Source of the DNA: an uncultured bacterium
GTDB lineage: Bacteria; Bacteroidota; Bacteroidia; Chitinophagales; Chitinophagaceae
Reading direction: 5' to 3'
NCBI GenBank assembly: GCA_903957405.1
Contig: CAJBPC010000822.1
Coordinates: 1-9,760, forward strand
DNA length: 9,760 nt
A program made the translations under genes and the position numbers. The notes under the pieces were generated by a model that was not told where the DNA came from, did not search any database, and saw only the letters and a program-made list of their open reading frames with translations. This document shows, in pieces, positions 1 to 6,778 of this stretch. How positions within the stretch are numbered: position 1 is the first letter of the stretch; each line of letters starts with the position of its first letter.

Positions 1-1
1 C

Positions 2-115
2 GACTCGGCAACGATCATCGTGCTTGGCAACAAATTCACCAGAAAGATCTACGATGCGAAGCGATTGTATTCGATCTTTCCGGGTTATGATCTTGCCCTT
101 GACGGTGACGAGTAG
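2..115 (+). CDS. C-terminal end of an unidentified protein (5' end outside window)
   Basis: The frame is open from the left edge of the window and ends at TAG 113-115, giving 37 codons that read DSATIIVLGNKF... and finish ...DLALDGDE. Composition looks like ordinary coding sequence, and the stop lies only 23 nt before the nnrD start on the same strand, so the two are probably co-transcribed. No catalytic motif falls in the visible tail and I do not recognise the family. The ending 'FPGYDLALDGDE' faintly recalls the C-terminus of ribonuclease Z-type hydrolases, but the diagnostic GH motif and the spacing do not match, so I make no functional call. Confidence 0.5.
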   Translation, partial: DSATIIVLGNKFTRKIYDAKRLYSIFPGYDLALDGDE

Positions 116-138
116 ATCTGACAGAAAAACACCCATGC

Positions 139-975
139 ATGAATGAGATACACCAATATACACGCCTTGAGGAAGCGGCAGGCATGCTCATCAAAAGGCC
201 GGCAAATGCCCATAAAGGCACCATGGGGCACGCAGCGCTCATTGCGGGTTCATATGGCATGCTGGGCGCTGCGATCCTGTCGGCCAAAGCCTGTCTGAGG
301 AGTGGCGTGGGCAAACTCACCTGTTTCGTATCTCCCGATTCATATCCCATCGTTCAGGGCGCTATACCTGAAGCAGTTTTCCAGATCTTTACAGAAAAAG
401 CCCCCCTTCATGCTTACGACTTCTCCCAGTTCGATTCAATAGGCATAGGTCCGGGCATAGGACGGAAAGAGGAACATGCCATCTTGCTGGATACGTTATT
501 CTCTCTCGACATCCCTATGGTTGTGGACGCGGATGCTTTGAATACCATCGCCCTCCATCCTCATTTGAAGAAAGCCCTGCCTTGCAACACCATACTGACG
601 CCACACCATGCCGAATTCCAACGGATGTTCGGGAATACTGCGGATGCACTGAAGATGGCTGTCAGGTACGGTGTGGTGATCGTGGAAAAAGGCCCACATA
701 GTCGCATCGCCTGCCCCAATGGATCGGCATACCTGAACGATTCAGGGAATGCGGGGATGGCCACCGCTGGATCAGGAGACGTGTTGACCGGCGTCATCAC
801 AGGATTGCTCGCAAGGGGGTATGATGCCGTCAGTGCTGCCAGGCTTGGCGTTTTCCTTCATGGATCGGCAGGTGATCTTGCAGCCGCTGAGAACGGTGAG
901 GAATCCATGACCGCAGGCGATATCATACGTTTCCTAGCGCCGGCGTTCCTCCGGATAGAAAGCCACTCCAAATAA
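139..975 (+). CDS. nnrD: ADP/ATP-dependent (S)-NAD(P)H-hydrate dehydratase, stand-alone
   Basis: This 278-residue cytosolic protein is of the YjeF C-terminal / ribokinase-like family. The family uses ADP or ATP to dehydrate the S epimer of NADHX and NADPHX, repairing damaged nicotinamide cofactors. Visible signatures are an N-terminal KGTMGHAALIAGSYG block (26-40), GIGPGIG (102-108), DADALN (130-135), TPHHAEF (154-160), EKG (183-185) and the nucleotide/catalytic block NAGMATAGSGDVLTG (204-218), whose Asp214 is the expected catalytic residue. Length matches single-domain NnrD proteins. In E. coli this domain is fused to the NnrE epimerase; no epimerase domain is present here, so NnrE must be elsewhere or in the unseen upstream sequence. 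ATG 139 is the first usable start: an ATG at 135 runs into a stop after three codons. It follows the upstream partial gene by 23 nt. Confidence 0.95.
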   Translation: MNEIHQYTRLEEAAGMLIKRPANAHKGTMGHAALIAGSYGMLGAAILSAKACLRSGVGKLTCFVSPDSYPIVQGAIPEAVFQIFTEKAPLHAYDFSQFDSIGIGPGIGRKEEHAILLDTLFSLDIPMVVDADALNTIALHPHLKKALPCNTILTPHHAEFQRMFGNTADALKMAVRYGVVIVEKGPHSRIACPNGSAYLNDSGNAGMATAGSGDVLTGVITGLLARGYDAVSAARLGVFLHGSAGDLAAAENGEESMTAGDIIRFLAPAFLRIESHSK

Positions 976-996
976 ATGGCTTTAGATTGTGTTTTT
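959..996 (+). terminator. Possible weak terminator overlapping the nnrD stop
   Basis: A 7-bp perfect stem, AAAGCCA (959-965) with TGGCTTT (977-983), has an 11-nt loop containing the TAA stop of nnrD. A run of five T's follows, but only after an 8-nt gap (T's at 992-996), so this is not a textbook intrinsic terminator. It could partly separate nnrD from hppA, which has its own promoter immediately downstream. Confidence 0.3.
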
Positions 997-1017
997 ATCA
1001 TGAATGCGCTATTTTTG
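988..1017 (+). promoter_or_regulatory. Bacteroidota-type sigma-70 promoter for hppA
   Basis: A -33 element TTG at 988-990 is followed after 19 nt by TATTTTTG at 1010-1017, an exact fit to the Bacteroidota -7 consensus TAnnTTTG. Transcription would start near 1024, giving a leader of about 60 nt before the hppA ATG. It lies in the 108-bp gap between nnrD and hppA. The leader contains a perfect 10-bp palindrome, GTCATATGAC at 1030-1039, just downstream of the predicted start site. Confidence 0.7.
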
Positions 1018-1083
1018 CCGCCCTACTTGGTCATATGACGACCTAGACACTTGATTTTGAATGACTCATATTAAGAACTGCTT

Positions 1084-3486
1084 ATGAACAATCTGCTTTA
1101 CCTGATCCCCGCTTTTGGCCTGATCGGTTTGCTTTACACTTTTGTAAAATTCAACTGGGTGTCCAAACAGGATGCTGGCAACGACCGAATGAAAGAGATC
1201 AGTAATTACATCGCTGAGGGCGCCATGGCTTTCCTGAGAGCGGAATGGAAGATCTTGGGATATTTCGTTGTCATTGTATCGATCCTGCTCGCCATCATGG
1301 CCCTGGCAAACCCTGCCTCACATTGGTCCATAGCCATTGCATTCATCATCGGTGCGGTTTTTAGCGCCACTGCAGGCTACATAGGCATGAAGATCGCCAC
1401 CAAGGCGAACGTCCGCACCGCCAATGCGGCAAGGACAAGCCTGAGCAAAGCGCTGAATGTGTCTTTCACCGGAGGTGCCGTCATGGGCCTCGGTGTCGCA
1501 GGCCTTGCCGTATTGGGGTTGGGTGGACTTTTCATCATCCTCAAGATGATCTTCGCACCGGATGCCTCCGTGAATTCCGCGGAGATGCTTCGCACCATTG
1601 AAGTGCTGACGGGTTTCTCCCTCGGGGCGGAATCAATCGCTCTCTTTGCACGTGTCGGTGGTGGTATCTATACAAAGGCTGCAGATGTGGGTGCTGACCT
1701 GGTCGGAAAGGTCGAAGCCGGCATTCCTGAAGACGATCCCCGCAATCCTGCCACCATCGCCGATAATGTCGGTGATAATGTAGGAGATGTGGCAGGTATG
1801 GGTGCCGATCTTTTCGGGTCATATGTCGCCACCGTGCTGGCAACGATGGTACTGGGCCAGGAAACCATCGCAGTAGATGATTTTGGCGGACTTTCCCCGA
1901 TCCTACTTCCCATGTTGATCGCAGGCTTGGGAATCATTTTCTCCATCGTTGGCACATGGTTCGTGAAGATCAGCGATAACGCGAGCGTGAATACCCAAAG
2001 CGTTCAGAGAGCCCTTAACATGGGCAACTGGGGCTCCATCATACTCACGGCGATCGCTTCCGTGGGGTTGGTCCATTTTCTTCTTCCCGACACTATGTCG
2101 CTTCGCGGAAATGAATTCACCAAATGGGGTGTCCTTGGTGCCATCGGTGTCGGCCTCGTGGTCGGTACACTCATGAGCATCATCACGGAGTTTTATACGG
2201 CCATGGGCAAACGCCCGGTCCTTTCGATCGTACGCCAATCCGGAACCGGTCATGCCACCAACGTGATCGGTGGCCTCGCAGTGGGTATGGAATCCACATT
2301 CCTTCCAATCCTGGTACTTGCAGCCGGCATCTGGGGCTCCTTTGAATGTGCGGGACTTTATGGTGTGGCGATTGCCGCGGCAGGCATGATGGCCACCACA
2401 GCGATGCAGCTTGCCATCGATGCATTCGGACCCATCGCAGACAATGCCGGTGGTATTGCCGAAATGAGTGAACTCCCCAAGGAAGTCAGGGAAAAAACAG
2501 ATGTACTTGACGCTGTGGGTAACACCACTGCCGCCACAGGCAAAGGTTTCGCCATTGCATCTGCAGCCCTCACATCCCTCGCCCTTTTCGCTGCTTTTGT
2601 CGGTGTGGCGGGCATCGAAGGAATCGATATTTACAAAGCAAAAGTCTTGGCATCCCTTTTCGTAGGGGCCATGATCCCATTCATATTTTCATCTCTGGCT
2701 ATCCGTGCCGTTGGCGAGGCCGCCATGGCCATGGTGGAAGAAGTACGCCGCCAGTTCCGCACCATACCGGGAATCATGGAAGGTACCGGTAAGCCCGAAT
2801 ATGACAAATGCGTTGCAATCTCCACAGAGGCATCCATCAAAAAAATGATGCTACCGGGAGCCATTACCATCGTTTCACCCATCATCATGGGCTTCCTGCT
2901 TGGTCCCGAAGCATTGGGTGGATTCCTTGCCGGTGCCACCGTCAGCGGAGTACTCATGGGTATGTTCCAGAATAATGCAGGGGGTGCCTGGGATAATGCA
3001 AAGAAATCTTTTGAAAAAGGCGTCGAAATCAATGGCGAGATTTTCTATAAGAAATCAGAACCACACAAGGCATCCGTCACAGGAGATACGGTCGGTGATC
3101 CTTTCAAAGACACATCAGGCCCATCCATGAACATCTTGATCAAACTTATGTCCATCGTATCATTGGTCATCGCACCAAGTCTGGCGCAGGTACACGGCAC
3201 CAAAACTGCAGGTCATGGTATCACTTCACATAAAGTGGAAAAAACCGTCGAAATCACCAACATCCAGATTCAAGAATCTACTGCTGAAAATTCCTCCCCG
3301 ACCCAGGACCCTGTTGATCAGCTCATCAAAGCCCTCAAGGCCGACGGGGTGATCACCGGTGAGCAGTTCAATATCACGCTGGAGAATGGTGTCCTAAAAG
3401 TAAATGAGCTGGTGGTTCCGATCGAAAAATACAGCGCTTTTGTGAAAGAGGGCATGAAGCTCAATATCAAGGTCAAAAACAAATAG
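1084..3486 (+). CDS. hppA: K+-dependent membrane-bound pyrophosphatase, predicted H+ pump, with C-terminal extension
   Basis: This 800-residue integral inner-membrane protein hydrolyses PPi and pumps ions out of the cytoplasm. The substrate-binding motifs are intact: DVGADLVGKVE (201-211), DNVGDNVGD (227-235), DAFGPIADNAGG (446-457) and NNAGGAWDNAKK (630-641). The signature GNTTAATGKG (479-488) has Ala483 and Gly486, where K+-independent enzymes have Lys and Thr, so K+ dependence is predicted. The transport glutamate normally in helix 6 is Gly245 (ADLFGSY), while helix 5 carries Glu183 (GAES); published mutagenesis links that shift to H+ rather than Na+ transport. The usual family end is near residue 701, after the last helix. 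Residues 702-800 form a hydrophilic extension, expected on the periplasmic side from M-PPase topology. The gene has its own promoter and terminator and is convergent with ppk2. ATG 1084 starts directly before the first helix. Confidence 0.97.
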   Translation: MNNLLYLIPAFGLIGLLYTFVKFNWVSKQDAGNDRMKEISNYIAEGAMAFLRAEWKILGYFVVIVSILLAIMALANPASHWSIAIAFIIGAVFSATAGYIGMKIATKANVRTANAARTSLSKALNVSFTGGAVMGLGVAGLAVLGLGGLFIILKMIFAPDASVNSAEMLRTIEVLTGFSLGAESIALFARVGGGIYTKAADVGADLVGKVEAGIPEDDPRNPATIADNVGDNVGDVAGMGADLFGSYVATVLATMVLGQETIAVDDFGGLSPILLPMLIAGLGIIFSIVGTWFVKISDNASVNTQSVQRALNMGNWGSIILTAIASVGLVHFLLPDTMSLRGNEFTKWGVLGAIGVGLVVGTLMSIITEFYTAMGKRPVLSIVRQSGTGHATNVIGGLAVGMESTFLPILVLAAGIWGSFECAGLYGVAIAAAGMMATTAMQLAIDAFGPIADNAGGIAEMSELPKEVREKTDVLDAVGNTTAATGKGFAIASAALTSLALFAAFVGVAGIEGIDIYKAKVLASLFVGAMIPFIFSSLAIRAVGEAAMAMVEEVRRQFRTIPGIMEGTGKPEYDKCVAISTEASIKKMMLPGAITIVSPIIMGFLLGPEALGGFLAGATVSGVLMGMFQNNAGGAWDNAKKSFEKGVEINGEIFYKKSEPHKASVTGDTVGDPFKDTSGPSMNILIKLMSIVSLVIAPSLAQVHGTKTAGHGITSHKVEKTVEITNIQIQESTAENSSPTQDPVDQLIKALKADGVITGEQFNITLENGVLKVNELVVPIEKYSAFVKEGMKLNIKVKNK

Positions 3487-3510
3487 GTTAATGATTGCTT
3501 TCCTATATGA

Positions 3511-3540
3511 AGACCCTGTCATTTGACAGGGTCTTTTTTT
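3511..3540 (+). terminator. Strong rho-independent terminator of hppA, inside the ppk2 3' end
   Basis: A perfect 10-bp stem, AGACCCTGTC (3511-3520) with GACAGGGTCT (3525-3534), closes a 4-nt loop and runs directly into a T tract (3534-3540). It begins 24 nt after the hppA stop. It works in the plus direction only: on the minus strand the stem is followed by TCATATAGGA, which is not T-rich. The right arm, loop and T tract also encode the last residues of PPK2 (KKDPVK) and its stop codon on the opposite strand. Confidence 0.93.
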
Positions 3541-4454
3541 GTCTTTTGCGTTTTGTCCTTTTCGCCCATCAACATCTCCTTTGCCTTTCTGAGATCTTCC
3601 AGCTGTCCCTTGTTGGGTTTGGGATAGGTCAGTTGCAGTTTTTCGAATTGATTGTGGATGATGGCGGCGATTGATAGTCGGGCGAACCATTTGTCATCCG
3701 CTGGAATGATGAACCAGGGGGCATGTGGCTGAGAAGTGGATGCTATCATTTCCTGATAGGCTGCCATATACTTGTCCCAGTCTGCCCGGGCTTTCAGGTC
3801 GCCGATGGAGAATTTCCAGTTCTTGGCAGGGTCGTCGATTCTTTCGAGCAATCGTTTTTTTTGCTCCTTGCGGGACACATGCAGCATGAACTTCATGATG
3901 ATCGTGCCATTTTCATGAAGGTTCTTTTCAAAACGATTGATCTGTTCCATTCTCATGTTCCAGAATGCAGGCGTGATATCCGCTATCGTCTCGATGCCGG
4001 GAAGGTTTTCATTCAGAATGAATTCGGGATACACCCTTGTTACAAGGACATTCTCGTAATGCGATCTGTTGAAAATGCCGATTTCTCCTCGTGCCGGAAC
4101 TGCCTGGTAATGACGCCAAAAATAGTCATGGTCCAATTCAGTCGAACTGGGGGTTTTAAAACTGCTCACCTTCACTCCCTGCGGGTTCAAACCGCTCATC
4201 ACATGCTTGATGGCGCCATCCTTGCCAGCGGCATCCATTGCCTGAATGACGATCAACACACTGTACTGGTTGTGCGCATAGAGTTTATCCTGCAATTCCG
4301 ACATCTGGGCGATGCCTTCTTTCAACAAGGACTCTCCTTGCTCTTTAGTGAGCATTTTATGGTCATAATCCGTATCGAATTTCTCAAGATTGAAATTCTT
4401 GCCATCGGTGACCTCTAGGCTGTTTATGTACTTTCGGATCCGTTTAAATGACAT
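3519..4454 (-). CDS. ppk2: Polyphosphate kinase 2 (polyphosphate:nucleotide phosphotransferase), class III-like
   Basis: This 311-residue soluble cytoplasmic enzyme transfers phosphate between polyphosphate and nucleotides, mainly making nucleoside phosphates from polyP. It has the PPK2 core: N-terminal FDTDYDHKMLTKEQGE (26-41), the Walker A-type loop AMDAAGKDG (72-80), GLNPQGVKV (88-96), the Walker B-type block IFNRSHYENVLVTRV (127-141), and a lid with KKRLLERIDDP (199-209) and NWKFSIGDLK (212-221) before APWFIIPADDKWFARL (245-260). From memory it closely resembles the Cytophaga hutchinsonii class III enzyme, which phosphorylates AMP as well as ADP; the subclass is inferred. It follows the PorP/SprF gene by 38 nt on the same strand, so read-through is likely, though no functional link is known. 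The lysine-rich tail (297-311) overlaps the hppA terminator. No clear Shine-Dalgarno precedes ATG 4454. Confidence 0.95.
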   Translation of the reverse strand: MSFKRIRKYINSLEVTDGKNFNLEKFDTDYDHKMLTKEQGESLLKEGIAQMSELQDKLYAHNQYSVLIVIQAMDAAGKDGAIKHVMSGLNPQGVKVSSFKTPSSTELDHDYFWRHYQAVPARGEIGIFNRSHYENVLVTRVYPEFILNENLPGIETIADITPAFWNMRMEQINRFEKNLHENGTIIMKFMLHVSRKEQKKRLLERIDDPAKNWKFSIGDLKARADWDKYMAAYQEMIASTSQPHAPWFIIPADDKWFARLSIAAIIHNQFEKLQLTYPKPNKGQLEDLRKAKEMLMGEKDKTQKTKKDPVK

Positions 4455-4492
4455 GGGGGTTTTATACCCAATTTAAGACATTCCTTCGGCTC

Positions 4493-5533
4493 CTACCATA
4501 CATTTCTGGGGCAGGTATCCCCGTATTGATTGTTGAGCAGAAAACCCAGTACGACCTCATGTGTTCCGCGCTGCATAGAACCCAACAGATACTGGGCGTT
4601 GTTGATATCGTAGGAGTAACCCACATTGAAGGTCTGGGAGATATTGACACCGGCCATCGCCGCGAAACCCTCTTTCATGCGCACACTCGCTCCCACCCAA
4701 AGCCTGTCCTGGTACTGGACCTTCGCATTGAAATCCACATATACCGGCATCGAAGTGATGTACCGAGCCATGACCGATGGTAAAATGGTGATGTCTTCCG
4801 AAAGAAAAAAACGATACCCCGCTGTAGCGATGATATGGGGTACGGTGGTTGACTTATTAAGACTGTTATCGACAAGATTCAAATTGGTCGGTATGACCTG
4901 CTGTGCAGAGATGCCTGCAAAGTAGTCCGCACCATACAACCACAACCCTACATTGAGTTCTGGCTTGGTCTTTCGTATCTCGCTGATGCCCTGCCCGATG
5001 GCCGGGTCGATGGGATTCGCCAGTTCGATTTTGGACCTATCGATATTGGTGTTGGTAACACCGGCTCCGAAACCCGCAGCAAGCGTGGTACGAGCACCTA
5101 TGGGTAGATGATAGGCATATGTTGCAACCGCCGTGAAACGATTGATATAGCCCGTTTTGTAGTTCATAACCGACATGCCAACTCCGTGATGCGCCGGAGA
5201 AGCCTGATAATCAAGCCAATACTGTTTACCCCTTGGATTTTCGCCTTTCATCCCAAAGGAAGTCGCATTGGTCCGGAAATCCTTTTTGCCAATTGGGGTA
5301 TGCACCGTAGCATAATAGGTCGTTGGAGCGCCGGGAATGCCCACCCACTGGTTTCTAACGCTCAGCTTGACATCCGTGTAATTCTCAATTCCGCTGATGG
5401 CAGGATTGAGAATGTAATTGTTCAAGATGTATTGCGTGTAATGTGGGCTCTGCTGTGCCCATAAATGAAAGGATGATGAAAGAAGGATAATGGAAAAAAA
5501 TACACCTTTTCGCATTCTATACGATTTATGCAT
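4493..5533 (-). CDS. PorP/SprF-family type IX secretion system outer-membrane protein
   Basis: This 346-residue exported protein is a predicted outer-membrane beta-barrel. A signal peptide covers roughly 1-26 (cleavage HLWA|QQ). It is followed by the family's hallmark start, QQSPHYTQYILNNYILNPA (27-45), then alternating amphipathic strands, and the typical end GTHEVVLGF (323-331) with CPRNVW (341-346). PorP is a T9SS component of Porphyromonas; SprF homologues are needed to secrete particular cargo with type B C-terminal domains and are usually encoded next to it. The likely cargo here is the giant protein at 6779-9760, same strand, upstream beyond one inverted gene. ATG 5533 is used. In-frame ATG 5515 (Met7) would give a more compact signal peptide (MRKGVFF...) and is equally plausible. 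No convincing promoter is visible in the 168-bp divergent gap upstream. Confidence 0.92.
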   Translation of the reverse strand: MHKSYRMRKGVFFSIILLSSSFHLWAQQSPHYTQYILNNYILNPAISGIENYTDVKLSVRNQWVGIPGAPTTYYATVHTPIGKKDFRTNATSFGMKGENPRGKQYWLDYQASPAHHGVGMSVMNYKTGYINRFTAVATYAYHLPIGARTTLAAGFGAGVTNTNIDRSKIELANPIDPAIGQGISEIRKTKPELNVGLWLYGADYFAGISAQQVIPTNLNLVDNSLNKSTTVPHIIATAGYRFFLSEDITILPSVMARYITSMPVYVDFNAKVQYQDRLWVGASVRMKEGFAAMAGVNISQTFNVGYSYDINNAQYLLGSMQRGTHEVVLGFLLNNQYGDTCPRNVW

Positions 5534-5701
5534 GTACGTTCACTAATCTGTGCAATGATGGGTTTTCCAATGGTGCATACCTTGAAAGAATGCAACATGT
5601 TTCATGTGGCACGGTTATCGTCCTAAAAATACAACTTATATCTTACCATGGTCCTTCCCGCCTGACTAACTTTTAATTTCCTATCATTGTGGTTTATTAA
5701 C

Positions 5702-6679
5702 ATGAACTTTTCGACAAAACTTCGTTATGGTCTTCTCATCTCATCCCTTTTTTCGTTGGGTGTATCTTCCCTTTCCGCAAAATGCCTAACGAGTAAAGAC
5801 AGTACCTTCCCCTATAGATCAACTTTTGATACCCTTTCCCCGAAGCCGGAAGCAGACAGCCTTACAATAGCTGATCGGAAGCAAACGAGAGGTGCTACAA
5901 TTCTAGTGGCAGGGAGCTCCGTGGGTGCCGCCGCAGGCTTGTACATTTATTTGCAAAAAGCCTGGTGGGCCGAAAAATCCACCAATTTTCATTTCGACGA
6001 AGGACGTGATTTACGGTATGCCAACAACCTCGATAAGATGGGGCATCTGATGGGCGGCATCATCGTATCGGATATCTATTACGATGTATGCCGGGGACTT
6101 GGGATGAATGATAAGCGTGCAGCCTGGTGGGGATTTGGCATGGGTACAGGACTACAGATGGCTATCGAGATAAAAGACGGATTCGCACCCGATTGGGGAT
6201 TCAGCGTGCCGGATATCGCATTTGGCGCTTTCGGATCCCTGATGCCCTTGCTCAAACAAAAATCCCCCTTCTTTAAAAACACTGATTTCAAATTCAGCTA
6301 CTGGCGCAGATCCGATAAATATTTTGATGCCAGGGATCTCAAACCCGGTTTTCATATAGATGATTACCTGAACCAGACGTACTGGATGACCACATCACTT
6401 AGGTACCTGACCGGAAACCGGGTTGATTGGATACCGGATTGGCTCGGACTTTCCATCGGATGGGGCATTGAAGCTGAAAGCTGGAACACCAATCCCGCCG
6501 ATCCCGGAAGCGGCGGGAAACCCGAGTTTTACATCTCTCCGGATATTGACCTTGTGCGACTGTTCAATCCCAAACGGACATTTTGGAAAATGACCCTTAA
6601 ACGACTCAACTACCTCAAAATCCCATTGCCAACCCTCCAACTTACTCAGAAAGTGAGATTTTGGCCAGTCTATTATTAG
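5702..6679 (+). CDS. Exported DUF2279 (YfiM-like) protein of unknown function
   Basis: This 325-residue protein has an N-terminal signal peptide (about 1-26, ...GVSSLSA|KC). The Cys after Lys does not form a lipobox, so it is probably not a lipoprotein. Residues about 105-185 match the DUF2279 pattern: LDKMGHLMGG (110-119), DKRAAWWGFGMGTG (137-150), EIKDGFAPDWGFSVPD (156-171) and a Gly/Ala-rich segment. The invariant-looking Asp, His, Glu and Trp residues suggest a conserved site, but no activity is established for the family. The remaining ~140 residues are rich in Trp and Tyr and end in FWPVYY, compatible with envelope association. The ATG at 5702 is preferred over an in-frame TTG at 5687, because it starts directly at the basic signal-peptide N-region. 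The gene is divergent from porP/sprF and convergent with the giant surface-protein gene, so it is probably its own transcription unit. Confidence 0.85.
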   Translation: MNFSTKLRYGLLISSLFSLGVSSLSAKCLTSKDSTFPYRSTFDTLSPKPEADSLTIADRKQTRGATILVAGSSVGAAAGLYIYLQKAWWAEKSTNFHFDEGRDLRYANNLDKMGHLMGGIIVSDIYYDVCRGLGMNDKRAAWWGFGMGTGLQMAIEIKDGFAPDWGFSVPDIAFGAFGSLMPLLKQKSPFFKNTDFKFSYWRRSDKYFDARDLKPGFHIDDYLNQTYWMTTSLRYLTGNRVDWIPDWLGLSIGWGIEAESWNTNPADPGSGGKPEFYISPDIDLVRLFNPKRTFWKMTLKRLNYLKIPLPTLQLTQKVRFWPVYY

Positions 6680-6690
6680 ATCATATCTAA
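6676..6690 (+). repeat. Small AT-rich inverted repeat at the DUF2279 stop codon
   Basis: TTAGAT (6676-6681) and ATCTAA (6685-6690) form a 6-bp stem with a 3-nt loop that includes the TAG stop. It is AT-rich and has no adjacent T tract, so it is at best a weak 3'-end structure. The rest of the 99-bp gap to the convergent gene is AT-rich and shows no clear terminator. Confidence 0.3.
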
Positions 6691-6741
6691 TTAATGGACA
6701 ATAGATTATAAAGTTCAACTAGATATAAAATTCAATATGGT

Positions 6742-6769
6742 GCCATCTCCTCATGGCTATTTCTGCCAT
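6742..6769. repeat. Overlapping small hairpins downstream of the giant surface-protein gene
   Basis: The 5-nt element GCCAT occurs at 6742-6746 and 6765-6769, with its complement ATGGC at 6753-6757 between them. ATGGC can pair with either copy (loops of 6 or 7 nt), giving two mutually exclusive stems. They lie 10-37 nt beyond the stop of the minus-strand gene. No T tract follows on the minus strand, so any role as a 3'-end or terminator element is uncertain. Confidence 0.25.
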
Positions 6770-6778
6770 CGTTTGGGT

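Noticed and set aside
2631..3032. 133-codon minus-strand open frame within hppA
   Set aside because: Antisense shadow of a highly conserved pyrophosphatase region; no motif, promoter or start signal of its own.
3511..3540. Bidirectional terminator serving both hppA and ppk2
   Set aside because: On the minus strand no T tract follows the stem, so it fits only plus-strand transcription; the ppk2 3' end remains unassigned.
3723..4418. 231-codon open frame on the plus strand opposite ppk2
   Set aside because: It lies wholly antisense to a strongly conserved PPK2 core, shows no recognisable domain and is explained by codon bias of the real gene.
4457..4469. GGGT-ATAAA-ACCC hairpin just upstream of the ppk2 start as a regulatory element
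   Set aside because: The stem is only 4 bp and the sequence is short and AT-rich in the loop; this is readily expected by chance.
5687..5701. TTG start five codons upstream for the DUF2279 gene
   Set aside because: The ATG at 5702 gives a normal signal peptide beginning MNFSTK; the TTG-initiated extension adds nothing useful.
5764..5790. Lipoprotein signal in the DUF2279 protein (Cys near the predicted cleavage site)
   Set aside because: The residues before Cys are Leu-Ser-Ala-Lys, and Lys directly before Cys does not fit a lipobox.
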